In this document: positions 6,912 through 15,408 of the stretch, piece after piece
How the letters are laid out: every line of letters starts with the position of its first letter
Numbering within the stretch: the stretch's first letter is position 1
Source: Tildeniella torsiva UHER 1998/13D
GTDB taxonomy: Bacteria > Cyanobacteriota > Cyanobacteriia > Phormidesmidales > Phormidesmidaceae
Length of the DNA stretch: 64,000 bases
Assembly: GCA_019358835.1 (NCBI GenBank)
Contig: JAHHIH010000002.1
Span: 186,001-250,000 of the forward strand
Direction: 5' to 3'
Program-made: the position numbers and the translations under genes
Notes under the pieces: generated by a model
What the model saw: only the letters and a program-made list of their open reading frames with translations
Databases searched by the model: none
What the model was told of the DNA's origin: nothing

Positions 6912-9455
6912 CTAGGCGGCGGGCACTCGCACGTGGAGCGATCGCACCAATTGGAGCCACTGACCATCGTCGGTGAGGTAGCCCAGCTCGGCCACATAGT
7001 CGCGATCGGGCGTCCAGATCGCCACGTGGTGGTCTGGATCGCTTTCCTCCAGAATGTATTCCTGGGTAGCGTGGGGGGGCTGGTAGTCAAGCTCTAAGTT
7101 GGTGGCATCGTGAATTCGCAGGGCCATGACCCGGCCCCCCTCCTGTCGCAGGGCCTCTTTGTGGACTTGGGCGGCTTCCCAGTAGGCGTAGGCGGCATCG
7201 GCCCCGCGAGGCACCAAAATAATCTTGCTCTCTGCCCCCATGTCGGTGCGGCGGCCAATTCCAACGGCGGGTTCCTGCACTGGGTCTGCTGCGGGGGCGG
7301 CGGTGCGGCTCCACAGAGTGGCCCCCAGCCCGGCGGCGGCCACCCCTCCCGCTAGGCCGGTGAGGGAGGTTTCGGCGATTGAGCTGACTTCAGCCGGTTC
7401 AGGTGGTCGGTCACCCACTAGACCTGCGGCCCCGCCCAGGGGCGCACCGAGGATGGTGCCATTGACGGCGGCGGCAGCGGCTCCATTGGTAGGGCAGGCG
7501 GGTACGCGCACCGACTCAGATTTAGCTAGGGCTTGCCACTGGTAGTTGCTATCGACGTAGCCAACCTCCACCAGGTAGTCGCGATCATCGACGGCAATGG
7601 GCAGTTGTAGGTCGCCCTGGGGCAACAGCTCGGCGTTAAACTCTTGCAGACTGTTGAGGCGATTGCCGCTGCCGGGCATTTCGGTGACATCGTACAGTCG
7701 AGCCTTGAGGCTGCGAGAGCCCGCCTTGAGGTCATCTACGGTTGAAGGGGGCAGTTCCCAATAGGCGTAGGCATTTCTACAATCGCGGGGAGTGAGAATG
7801 ACCCGTGCTGGGGCGGCGGTGTCTGCCGGGCGGGCGATCGCCGCCGCGCCAACCCCTAAGGCACCCAAACCGGCAGCGGCGGCGGCAGCGGCCCCAGCCC
7901 CACCGGGAGTAACGCTGCTGGGACAGGCGGGCACGCGCACGTGAGCCGATCGCGCCAGGGCGTGCCAATCATTGTCGGTGCCCACGTAGCCCAGTTCGAC
8001 CAGATAGTCGCGGTCGTCTACCGAGACAGGCAGGTGGCGATCGCCCACGGCCACCGTGTCGCAGTCAAACTGGTAGGTGTGGTGGGGCGCCTGGCGGTCA
8101 ACATCGGCAATGTCGGTGACATCGTGCAGTTTGAGCGCCAGGGAGCAGTTTTGCTGGCGCAGTGCCTCCACCTCGCCTTCGGGCAGTTCCCAATAGGCGT
8201 AGGCGTCGCGGCAGTTGCGCGGCGTGAGGATAATGCGGCGATCGGCGGCTGCCGCCAGGGGAGCGGCAATCGGTGCGCGATCTTTGAGGAGCCACCAAAG
8301 CAGGCCGCCCAAGACGGGCAGTGCTAGCAGCCAGGGCCACCAGGGCAGCCCCCGCGCTGGCCCAGGAGCTGTGGTAACCGGTGCCGTTTCGTCGAGGGTA
8401 GTCTCTGGGCTAGCTTCTGGGGCGGTTTCGGACGTGGCCTCAGTCTCGGCTCCAGGGGTGGCCTCGGCGGCAGGATCGGTTGCCGCTTCGCCGGGGGCAG
8501 TTTCTGTGTCGGTGGCCCCACCGTCTGCGATCGCCGCGTTGCGGGCCGCCTCAATCAGCGCCTCGCTGTTGGGGTTGACGGCAAACCCCAGAAAGGCTAG
8601 CACGGCTGGGCTGGCGGTCTCGGGACTGTAGACGTAGGACAGGGGCTGCGAGAAGGGGTAGCGCTCGTCGTCGGGCAGGGTGTCGTGCATGGGCACAATT
8701 TTCACCGCCGGGTTGTTAAGCGCCTGCTCAGCCACGACATAGCTAATGCTGTTTTCATCGAGGTTCTCGGCGATGGTGGCAACGCTGGCCTCTGACAGCA
8801 CGGTGGCCCCTGGGGCCGACTCAAACACCCCGCTCTCAAACACCGGATAGTTGCGAAAGGCCTGGCGGGTATCGCTGTCGGCGGGCTGGTCAACCAGGGC
8901 GATGGGGGCATCTTGGCCACCGACCTCAGACCAGTTGGTAATTTCGCCGCGAAAGATTTGGGCAAACTGCTCGACGGTGAGGCTGCCTGCAAAGGGGTTG
9001 CTGGGGCTCACCAGAATGGCAATTTTGTTGCGCGACACCGGCACTTCTTGCAGCCCGGCGCTGGCTTCTTCCTCGGTGAGGCTGCGGCCGATAGCGGCCA
9101 GGTCGGCGTCGCCATCGGTGAGCGCCTGCAGGGCATTGTTGGCGCTGTCGTACTCAACGTCTACCTGGGCATCGCCGTACTGGCTAGAAAAGCGCGATCG
9201 CAGCGCCTCGTTCACCAGGCGCATGGCTTCAGAGCTCTCAATGGTCAGCTCGCTGCCGGGTTCGAGGGAAGTGGGAATTTCGACCCCCTCCAGCGGATTA
9301 GGGGTCTGAGCCCAGAGCAGGCGATCGCCCTCTAGCACAGCGGTGGCGGCCAATAGCAGGGGGGCTGCGGTCAGCCAAAGCCGCGATCGCCCTCGAAAGG
9401 TAGTCGTGCTTTGGGGGGTAGCACTGTGGCGTTTAGTACTGTGGCGGTTAAACAT
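6912..9455 (-). CDS. PstS-like periplasmic binding domain fused through a membrane helix to three DUF4912 repeats
   Basis: An 847-residue multidomain protein. Residues about 25-50 form a signal sequence or anchor ending near 'LLWAQT'. Residues about 65-305 match phosphate-type solute-binding domains: 'ESSEAMRLVNEAL', 'DLAAIGRSLTEEE', 'IFRGEITNWSEVGG', 'DSDTRQAFRNY'. A Thr/Glu/Ala/Pro-rich linker leads to a clear membrane helix ('GLPWWPWLLALPVLGGLLWW', about 370-390). Three homologous cytosolic repeats follow, each opening with I-I-L-x-P-R and A-Y-A-Y-W-E and closing with D-R-D-Y-x-x-E-L-G-Y and H-V-R-V-P: the DUF4912 pattern. The layout suggests a receptor that binds an anion outside and signals or anchors inside; this is inference. 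No transport permease is nearby. Confidence 0.8.
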   Translation of the reverse strand: MFNRHSTKRHSATPQSTTTFRGRSRLWLTAAPLLLAATAVLEGDRLLWAQTPNPLEGVEIPTSLEPGSELTIESSEAMRLVNEALRSRFSSQYGDAQVDVEYDSANNALQALTDGDADLAAIGRSLTEEEASAGLQEVPVSRNKIAILVSPSNPFAGSLTVEQFAQIFRGEITNWSEVGGQDAPIALVDQPADSDTRQAFRNYPVFESGVFESAPGATVLSEASVATIAENLDENSISYVVAEQALNNPAVKIVPMHDTLPDDERYPFSQPLSYVYSPETASPAVLAFLGFAVNPNSEALIEAARNAAIADGGATDTETAPGEAATDPAAEATPGAETEATSETAPEASPETTLDETAPVTTAPGPARGLPWWPWLLALPVLGGLLWWLLKDRAPIAAPLAAAADRRIILTPRNCRDAYAYWELPEGEVEALRQQNCSLALKLHDVTDIADVDRQAPHHTYQFDCDTVAVGDRHLPVSVDDRDYLVELGYVGTDNDWHALARSAHVRVPACPSSVTPGGAGAAAAAAAGLGALGVGAAAIARPADTAAPARVILTPRDCRNAYAYWELPPSTVDDLKAGSRSLKARLYDVTEMPGSGNRLNSLQEFNAELLPQGDLQLPIAVDDRDYLVEVGYVDSNYQWQALAKSESVRVPACPTNGAAAAAVNGTILGAPLGGAAGLVGDRPPEPAEVSSIAETSLTGLAGGVAAAGLGATLWSRTAAPAADPVQEPAVGIGRRTDMGAESKIILVPRGADAAYAYWEAAQVHKEALRQEGGRVMALRIHDATNLELDYQPPHATQEYILEESDPDHHVAIWTPDRDYVAELGYLTDDGQWLQLVRSLHVRVPAA

Positions 9456-9902
9456 AAGCAGGCACCAGGATAGTCAGAGCGTAAAGCCAGAGGGTCGCTG
9501 AACCTCTAGAGCAGTAATTTGGGTAGCTAAAGACCCTACAGCAAAGCAGTTTGAGCTGATTTAAACCTGAGTTAGAGTGTTCCAGCTAAATACTTATCCA
9601 GAGTTTTACAGCAACAGGCCCAGCGGGCAGAGTTTGCGACATCAAAGGGGACGGTTATTTAGATGGAATACTCTTAAGCCGCTTTAAAGAGCTTTCAAAA
9701 GCTGGAGTAACTACTCCTTAACGGTACAAAAAACTGGGGCTGGTCTCGATTGTCGATCCGTCAAAACCCAAGAGGTGAATTGACAGATGCCTAACCTAAA
9801 ACAGTCCGCAAATTTGCCCGCCAAACCCAATCCTTTTTGGCATCAGGAGCTTAGATCACAAACATAAGAAATTCATAAAAGCGCCTGGGGTGGGCGATCG
9901 CC
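9456..9902. other. Intergenic region without a recognisable gene
   Basis: About 450 bases between the stop of the metallopeptidase gene and the start of the PstS-like/DUF4912 gene, both leftward. It should hold the promoter of the latter. A short imperfect palindrome AGCTTTCAAAAGCT is present near 9690. No convincing promoter hexamers, tRNA or small gene were seen. Confidence 0.4.
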
Positions 9903-10751
9903 TTACAGCCGGGTCACATCAAAGGTGTTGCACTGGTTAATGTCGCCCGTTTCAATGCCGCGATAAAACCATTCGGCCCGCTGCTGCGACGACCCGTGGG
10001 TAAATGAGTCGGGGGTGACGTAGCCCTGGGCCTCCATCTGTAGGCGATCGTCGCCGATTTGGCTGGCGGCGGTGAGGGCTTCTTCGATGTCGCCTTCCTC
10101 TAAAATTTCGCGCGATCGCTGCGTCCGGTTGGCCCACACCCCAGCAAAACAATCGGCCTGGAGCTCTAGCCGCACCGACAGCTCGTTAGCCTGGGTACTG
10201 TTCAGCCGCTGCTGGGCGCGCTGCACTTGGCTAGATACCCCCAGCAGGTTTTGCACGTGATGTCCCACCTCGTGGGCAATCACATAGGCCTGGGCAAAGT
10301 CGCCCGGCGCTCCCAGGTTCACCTGCAAATCGCGGAAAAAACTGGTGTCGAGATACACCTTTTGGTCAGCCGGGCAGTAAAACGGCCCCATGGCCGCTCG
10401 CCCCGTACCGCAGGCCGACTGGGTGGCCCCAGAGTACAGCACTAGGCTGGGCTCCTGATATTGGGCACCAAACTCAGATTGAAAGATGCTGTTCCAGGTG
10501 TCTTCGGTTTCGCCCAGCACGGCTGCCACAAAATCCGCCGTGCGATCGCTCTCCTCTGAGGAGGCTTGGGGCGCACTTTCGTAGGGGTTACCCTCTCCCC
10601 CACCCTCAAACACCACCGATGGATCGCCGCCCAACAGGGCTACCACCAGTGCCAGAAGGAGTGACCCCAGCCCCCCTATAGCCGCACCGCCGCCGGGCAT
10701 GCCCCGGCGATCGTCAATGTTGATGCTGCGCCGACTCGATTGCCACTTCAT
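9903..10751 (-). CDS. ypfJ: Neutral zinc metallopeptidase, YpfJ/KPN_02809 family
   Basis: A 282-residue membrane-anchored protein. The N-terminus is basic and has the conserved 'INIDDRRG' followed by a hydrophobic helix ('GGLGSLLLALVVALLGGD'). The catalytic zinc motif HExxH is 'AHEVGHHVQNLLG'. Further conserved features are the Cys pair in 'QSACGTGRAAMGPFYCPAD' and the downstream 'ELQADCFAGVWAN', which supplies the third ligand, and 'SFTHGSSQQRAEWFYRG'. Length fits the family. The proteolytic substrate is unknown. It is a single leftward gene with about 400 bases of upstream noncoding DNA. Confidence 0.9.
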   Translation of the reverse strand: MKWQSSRRSINIDDRRGMPGGGAAIGGLGSLLLALVVALLGGDPSVVFEGGGEGNPYESAPQASSEESDRTADFVAAVLGETEDTWNSIFQSEFGAQYQEPSLVLYSGATQSACGTGRAAMGPFYCPADQKVYLDTSFFRDLQVNLGAPGDFAQAYVIAHEVGHHVQNLLGVSSQVQRAQQRLNSTQANELSVRLELQADCFAGVWANRTQRSREILEEGDIEEALTAASQIGDDRLQMEAQGYVTPDSFTHGSSQQRAEWFYRGIETGDINQCNTFDVTRL

Positions 10752-11071
10752 CCCGTCACCTCGTTTTGCTAGACCCTGGCGGCTATGCCTAAGCGTACCG
10801 AATTACAGCGCCCTGTGAATGCTGCGGGGGTTAGTCTGCTGTCAACCCTTGAGAGAAACCCCCTGGCCGAGCTTGTATAGCTTTAGCAGTTTGGTTAAGA
10901 CATTTCCCCTCAAAACGTTCAAACGTTTCTAGATGTTCTAATTCAGGTGACTATGGCAATAACGCCAGGTCTGCGAGGTCTATCTTTGGATAGAGGTGCA
11001 GGCGTCTACGCTAAAAATAAAATGGCGTGTCGGCTAGCGACAGTCAAACCCTGAGATGCCTCGCCTCCATA
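10752..11071. other. Intergenic region upstream of the metallopeptidase gene
   Basis: About 320 bases that should contain the leftward promoter of the metallopeptidase gene. An AAACGTTCAAACGTTTCTAG stretch near 10912 holds two overlapping AACGTT palindromes, perhaps a regulator site. No open frame or RNA gene was recognised. Confidence 0.35.
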
Positions 11072-11103
11072 AGCAAACCCCAGCCCTCGAGGGAGAGCTG
11101 GGG
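11072..11103 (-). terminator. Rho-independent terminator candidate downstream of rimM
   Basis: On the minus strand, CCCCAGC (from 11103) pairs with GCTGGGG (to 11078) around a 12-base loop and is followed by TTTGCTT. It lies about 70 bases beyond the rimM stop codon. The T tract is short, so efficiency is uncertain. Confidence 0.5.
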
Positions 11104-11170
11104 CGAATTGGTCGTTCCATTTATGGTCGTTGAATAGACAATAGAATTTAAAGATAAGAAAGTCATAAGA

Positions 11171-11746
11171 TTAAGCCTCTAAAAGCCCCGCTGGGGGGTC
11201 AATTTCGAGGTACTTTTCCGCTAAATTCACCACGGGCACAATGGCGGTAACGAAGGGCACCAGAACCTTGCGAGGCTTAGACGGGGCCGAGTTCTCTCCT
11301 TTAGAAGAATAATAAGTAATTTCTAAGAGGTCGTTGCCAGCGGCAAATATATCGGTCACAGTGCCGATTTCGGCACCCGTAGCCTGCACAATTACCCGCA
11401 GCCCTACCAGGTCGGCCACATAAAACTCGTCGGGGTCAAGCTGGGGGCGATCGCCCGCTGGCACCAGCAGCACCGCATCCCGCAGGGCTTCGGCATCGTC
11501 GCGGTTATTAACGCCCGCAATCTGCACCACATACAGCCCCTTGCCGTCGATGTGCCGCCCCTGCACCAGCTCTACAATCTCCGGCGTGAGGCTGCGGGGG
11601 CGCTTGAGCCAGCGTTCGCCCGGTTCTAAAAATCGCTCAGGAAAGTCGCTGCTGGGGTAAACGCGCACCTCGCCCTTTACGCCCTGGGGGGCGACGATGC
11701 GGCCAATCTCAACCCAGTCTTCAGGAGTCACGGTGGTAGGGGGCAT
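11171..11746 (-). CDS. rimM: 16S rRNA processing protein RimM
   Basis: A 191-residue ribosome maturation factor that binds protein S19 and helps assemble the 30S head. The N-terminal beta-barrel begins 'WVEIGRIVAPQGVKGEVRVYP', the family hallmark, and the C-terminal PRC-barrel holds 'FYVADLVGLRVIVQATGAEI' and 'KVLVPFVTAIVPVVNL'. The ATG at 11746 is chosen because homology begins right there and because it overlaps the stop of avtA (TGATG), indicating translational coupling; an upstream in-frame start would add 40 residues that read through the avtA gene. Confidence 0.95.
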   Translation of the reverse strand: MPPTTVTPEDWVEIGRIVAPQGVKGEVRVYPSSDFPERFLEPGERWLKRPRSLTPEIVELVQGRHIDGKGLYVVQIAGVNNRDDAEALRDAVLLVPAGDRPQLDPDEFYVADLVGLRVIVQATGAEIGTVTDIFAAGNDLLEITYYSSKGENSAPSKPRKVLVPFVTAIVPVVNLAEKYLEIDPPAGLLEA

Positions 11747-13053
11747 CAGACAGATACCGCCATGGGGCTGCGCTGGGTTTGGTAAACCTCGCTGACCAAG
11801 GCACCCAGTCGAGTGGCGGCTTCCACTAAATCTTCGCGGCTGGCGGTCAGGCTCAGGCGTAGGCACTGGCGAGTGTGGAGCCAGGGTTCACCCTGCTCCA
11901 GGCGCAGCCCAGGGAAGAAGGGATTGCCCGGCACCACAATCACCCCAACTTGCTTGAGTTGTTCGTACAGCTCCTGGTCGGTGATGGGCAGCTGATCAAA
12001 CCACAGCCAGGCAAAAATCGCCCCCTCGCCGTTGTGCAGATACCAGGGCAGGTCGTTGGGCATGGCCTGATCCAAGGCGGCTTCGAGTACGGCAAACTTG
12101 TCTTGGTAGTAGGGCCGAATCACCTGTTCCGCCAGGCGGGCCAGTTCGCCGGAGGCAATGGCTCGGGCCGCGATCGCCTGCCCATACCGCGACGAGTGAA
12201 TGCAAAAATTCGTCTGAAAACATTCCAGCACATTGATCAGAGCCGGGTCGCCGATCGCCACCCCCAGCCGCTCGCCGGGCAGCCCCGCTTTAGACAGGCT
12301 CATGCAGTGGAGAATGTTCTCCCCAAACACCGGCTCCATATCAGTAAAGTTGAGCGCCGGGTAGGGCGGTGCGTAGGCCGAATCAACCAGTACCGGAACA
12401 TTGTGAACGGCAGCCAGGCTGGCGATCTGCTGCACATCCTCGCTGCTCAGCACGTTGCCCGTGGGGTTGCAGGGGCGCGAAAACAGCACAAACCCCGTGT
12501 CGGCGGTAATGCTGAGCTGGCTAAAGTCGGGCCGATAGCGAAACCGATGGGCCGCCTCATCCACATCAATCGTAGGCCGGTAGGCCCGCACCGCCTCAGG
12601 CACCAGGGAAATGCCGCCGTAGCCGGTGTAGTCGGGGCTGAGGGGCAGCACAATATCTCTTATACGCCCGTTGGCCTGGTAGCCGCCCAGGGCGTTGGCC
12701 GCTAAGAAATAGAGCGCCTGGCTGCCGGGGGTGATGAGAATGTGGCGATCGCTCAACTCCAGCCCGTAGCGCTGGTTGAAGTCGTCTTTAATCGCCTCAA
12801 TCAGCGGCTCGTAGCCCTGACTGGTGCCGTAGCGGCAGACCACATTGCCGTACTCGGGGCTGGCCAACAGCTCCTCGGTGCAGTCGCGCCAGAGCTGCTC
12901 AATTTCAGGCAAAATCACCGGGTTACCGGCGCTGAGGTTGATGAAATGCTGCCCCTGACCCGCGTGCAGCGTCTCAATGATGTCCTTCATGATGGCGCGC
13001 ACGCCAGTGAGGTGAGACATTTCCTCGCCAAAGCGGGTGAGTTCAGGGGTCAT
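11746..13053 (-). CDS. avtA: Valine--pyruvate transaminase (AvtA-type aminotransferase)
   Basis: A 435-residue fold-type I PLP enzyme. It exchanges the amino group between alanine/pyruvate and 2-oxoisovalerate, feeding valine and related amino acid metabolism in the cytosol. Family features: 'HFINLSAGNPVILPEIEQLW', 'YGTSQGYEPLIEAI', 'PCNPTGNVLSSED', the Asp/Tyr of 'LVDSAYAPPYP', the PLP lysine in 'SLSKAGLPGERLG', and the C-terminal 'QCLRLSLTAS' arginine. Length is normal for AvtA. It is translationally coupled to rimM downstream, an unusual but stable pairing for unrelated functions. Its start faces the repeat-filled gap shared with the ZIP gene. Confidence 0.9.
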   Translation of the reverse strand: MTPELTRFGEEMSHLTGVRAIMKDIIETLHAGQGQHFINLSAGNPVILPEIEQLWRDCTEELLASPEYGNVVCRYGTSQGYEPLIEAIKDDFNQRYGLELSDRHILITPGSQALYFLAANALGGYQANGRIRDIVLPLSPDYTGYGGISLVPEAVRAYRPTIDVDEAAHRFRYRPDFSQLSITADTGFVLFSRPCNPTGNVLSSEDVQQIASLAAVHNVPVLVDSAYAPPYPALNFTDMEPVFGENILHCMSLSKAGLPGERLGVAIGDPALINVLECFQTNFCIHSSRYGQAIAARAIASGELARLAEQVIRPYYQDKFAVLEAALDQAMPNDLPWYLHNGEGAIFAWLWFDQLPITDQELYEQLKQVGVIVVPGNPFFPGLRLEQGEPWLHTRQCLRLSLTASREDLVEAATRLGALVSEVYQTQRSPMAVSV

Positions 13054-13277
13054 AGGGAGTGAGGGGTGAGGGGTGGATGGGTGAGGGGTGGATGGGTGCC
13101 CTAGGCGTAGTTCACTCTACTGCTCTACTAAAGATAGTGAGACTAGTATAGTAACCTCGCTGGGTCAGCCAACCTCAAATCTGTTACCCCCCCCACTCCC
13201 CACTCCCTACCCCCCACTCCCCACTCCCTACCCCCCACTCCCCACTCCCCACTCCCTACTCCCCACTCCTCTACCCC
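13054..13277. repeat. STRR heptameric repeats filling a divergent promoter region
   Basis: The left part (about 13058-13100) repeats GAGGGGTG and GGATGGGTG. The right part (about 13186-13275) is a run of CCCCACTCC and CCCTACC units. The two parts are mutually complementary and could form a long imperfect hairpin. The core between them (13101-13185) is ordinary sequence and must hold the promoters of avtA (left) and the ZIP gene (right). The repeat runs to within four bases of the ZIP start codon and leaves no Shine-Dalgarno sequence. Confidence 0.85.
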
Positions 13278-14048
13278 ATGAATCCCCTAGCCTCTGGATT
13301 TCTCGCGAGTCTCTTAGCCGGCATGAGTACCAGTATTGGCGCCCTGCCGGTGCTGCTGCCCTTTGACCCGTCGGAGCGCACCCAGGGCATTTTGCTGGGC
13401 ATCGGCGGCGGCATGATGCTGGCGGCCACGTCCTTTTCGCTGATTTTGCCCGGCACCGACGCGGCGATCGCCCTGGGCTACCCCGGCCCGATCGCCGCGC
13501 TGGTGATGGTGACCGGGGTGCTGCTCGGCGGCGCGTTTCTGTGGGCCGCCCACAATGTTTTTCCCCACGAGCATTTTTTTAAGGGGCCAGAGGGGCCAGA
13601 GGCTCAAAACATCAAGCGCATCTGGCTGTTTGTGATCGCGATCGCCCTGCACAACTTCCCCGAGGGTCTGGCGGTGGGCGTGGGCTTTGGCGGCGGTGAG
13701 CAGGCCGGGGCGATCGCGCTAGCCCTGGGCATTGCGCTCCAGAATATTCCAGAGGGGCTGGTGGTGGCGATCGCCCTGCGCGATATCGGCTATGCCCCCC
13801 GCCAGGCCTTTGCCGTTTCGTCGCTGACGGGTTTAATTGAGCCGGTTGGCGGTCTGTTCGGGGCGGCGGTCGTCACCTTTGCCCAGGCCGCTCTACCCTG
13901 GGCCATGGGCTTTGCCGCCGGGGCCATGCTGTTTGTGATTGTCGATGAAATTATCCCCGACATCGATCAAAAGGCCTTTGGCCAGCGGGGCACCCTCGGC
14001 CTCATGGGTGGCTTTGTAATCATGATGTTTTTGGATATTGCCCTGTGA
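13278..14048 (+). CDS. ZIP family divalent metal transporter
   Basis: A 256-residue inner-membrane protein with about eight membrane helices. Helices IV and V carry the metal-site motifs: 'ALHNFPEGLAVGVGFGGG' and 'ALQNIPEGLVVAIALRD', both with the HN(F/I)PEG-type pattern of ZupT-like ZIP transporters (the second has QN instead of HN). It should import zinc, iron or manganese. The N-terminal 'MNPLASGFLASLLAGMSTSIGALPVLL' forms helix I, so the start at 13278 is right although it has no ribosome binding site: the bases before it are C-rich repeats. Confidence 0.9.
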   Translation: MNPLASGFLASLLAGMSTSIGALPVLLPFDPSERTQGILLGIGGGMMLAATSFSLILPGTDAAIALGYPGPIAALVMVTGVLLGGAFLWAAHNVFPHEHFFKGPEGPEAQNIKRIWLFVIAIALHNFPEGLAVGVGFGGGEQAGAIALALGIALQNIPEGLVVAIALRDIGYAPRQAFAVSSLTGLIEPVGGLFGAAVVTFAQAALPWAMGFAAGAMLFVIVDEIIPDIDQKAFGQRGTLGLMGGFVIMMFLDIAL

Positions 14049-14084
14049 TCGGCGGTTTGGGCTGGCTGTGGTAATCACCCGATC

Positions 14085-14116
14085 AAAAAAAGCCCCCCGA
14101 CAGTTGCGGAGGGCTT
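14085..14116 (-). terminator. Rho-independent terminator of cpcL
   Basis: On the minus strand, AAGCCCTCCG (from 14116) pairs with CGGGGGGCTT (to 14090) around a seven-base loop and runs into a tract of seven T. It lies about 50 bases beyond the cpcL stop. The opposite strand has no T tract, so it serves the leftward transcript. Confidence 0.85.
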
Positions 14117-14163
14117 CAGTTACAGGCGCGGACAAACTTATTAGCCCATTAGAGCAGGCGGAT

Positions 14164-14922
14164 TTAGAGAGAAATCCAGCCAAACCACGACAGGATGGTT
14201 GCGATCGCCACCAGACTGAAGAAAATAGCCAGTCCAGCGGTAACCGCCCCAGCCGCCTTGCGAACGCCATCGGGAGTCTCGATCCAGTCTCTCTGGCTAA
14301 GGCGGCGATCGGCTGAGAAGTCGTAGCCCAACGACTCCAGTTCAGTCAGGTGGTCATGGGTGTAGCGGGGCACCCGCTCAAAGGGCAGGTCGCCCTGGGC
14401 GTGCTGGGGCAAGACCCGTCGCCGCTGGTAGGGCACCGTAGCATCACCAAAACTTGTCATGTACTCTTCGCTGCCCATCAGGGCATCCACTAGCCCCTCA
14501 ACGCCCTGGGTGGCCAGCACAATTGACCAGGCCAGCGTTTCTTTGTCGTCATAGACATTGCGACCCAGCAACCGCTGCACACACAATTCTACAAAGCGGT
14601 AGTTGTTGTTGACCTCGTAGTTCCAGGTGCGAAATGCGTCGGATGTTGCCAAGCCCCGCACAAAATCTTTGACTGAAATCAAACCGCCGCGCAGCTGTGA
14701 TTCCAGCAGGGTTTGGCGATTGCTTTTCAGCATTTGTTGCTCATGGAAAATCTGTCGATAGGCCGCCGAAATCAGGGCATCCATATCTAGGGCATCCCCA
14801 TCGACAGTAGAGAAGGCTTTATCTAGGGTAAAAATCCCAGACTGCTCGTCTCCCGGCACCTCATAGCCCTCTACACGCTGGTTTTGGCTGCGGGGGACAT
14901 AGGCTAATAGCGGCAAAGTCAC
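14164..14922 (-). CDS. cpcL: Membrane-tethered phycobilisome rod-core linker, CpcL (CpcG2) type
   Basis: About 252 residues from GTG 14922. Residues about 15-150 are a PBS linker domain ('LISAAYRQIFHEQQML', 'LISVKDFVRGLATSDAF', 'FVELCVQRLLGRNVY'). The last 30 residues are a hydrophobic helix ('VTAGLAIFFSLVAIATILSW'), the mark of CpcL, which holds phycocyanin rods directly on the thylakoid membrane near photosystem I instead of on an allophycocyanin core. The GTG is chosen because GGAGG lies 9 bases upstream and the protein then starts 'TLPLLAYVPRSQNQRV', as in CpcG proteins; a longer frame reaches 15090. It has its own terminator and about 400 bases of upstream DNA. Confidence 0.9.
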   Translation of the reverse strand: MTLPLLAYVPRSQNQRVEGYEVPGDEQSGIFTLDKAFSTVDGDALDMDALISAAYRQIFHEQQMLKSNRQTLLESQLRGGLISVKDFVRGLATSDAFRTWNYEVNNNYRFVELCVQRLLGRNVYDDKETLAWSIVLATQGVEGLVDALMGSEEYMTSFGDATVPYQRRRVLPQHAQGDLPFERVPRYTHDHLTELESLGYDFSADRRLSQRDWIETPDGVRKAAGAVTAGLAIFFSLVAIATILSWFGWISL

Positions 14923-15329
14923 GACTATATTTCCTCCACTTACGAAATAAGAATCTACCTGTTTCTCAAGTCTCAGGCCCAAGTCGAAACAAAGACCTCG
15001 CCATTGTTTTTGCTGCTTAGAAAAGCTCTCAGTTGTAGCTGAATGTTTGCCACCAATGGCTAAAGCTAGCCTAAAAGATGCTGGGATCAAGCATTCTTAT
15101 TTCGACAGGGAGAGTAACAAACGGTTACGTTTCTTCAAATAGACAGGAACTCAAATATTTTCTTTTCAAAAAAGAATTGAATGCAATGCCGGGGGGCGGT
15201 GGGATGAACGTCTGATTGAATTCCTAGGCTGAATTCACCGGAGCGGGGTCAGCTTTTTGATGCAGGGTAAGAGCTGGCCAAGATTGGGATTAGAAGGTTT
15301 GGCTCCTCCTCAACGCAAGTGCCCACACA
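14923..15329. promoter_or_regulatory. cpcL upstream region with GTAAC/GTTAC inverted repeat
   Basis: About 400 noncoding bases between cpcS and cpcL. They contain GTAAC(5)GTTAC at 15114-15128; the right arm extends to GTTACGTT (15124-15131), an octamer also found upstream of cpcB at 16270-16277. It may be a regulator site for leftward cpcL transcription. A longer open frame from 15090 crosses the region but lacks a ribosome binding site. Confidence 0.4.
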
Positions 15330-15361
15330 AAACCCCTCTTCTAGAGACTGAAGAGGGGTTT
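15330..15361 (-). terminator. Strong hairpin terminator downstream of cpcS
   Basis: A perfect 12-base stem AAACCCCTCTTC / GAAGAGGGGTTT with an eight-base loop. On the minus strand the stem ends in TTTTG, about 50 bases beyond the cpcS stop. It separates cpcS from cpcL, which therefore needs its own promoter. Confidence 0.85.
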
Positions 15362-15408
15362 GCCCTTCGAGCTATGACGCTGTCTAGATGGGGAACGCAC
15401 TCAGCCCC

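Noticed and set aside
13186-13275. Possible CRISPR-like array
   Set aside because: Units are 7-9 bases, contiguous and without spacers; this is a short tandem repeat.
13088-13366. Open frame running through the C-rich repeats
   Set aside because: Its Pro/Leu-rich product is only the translation of STRR units, and it overlaps the true ZIP gene in another frame.
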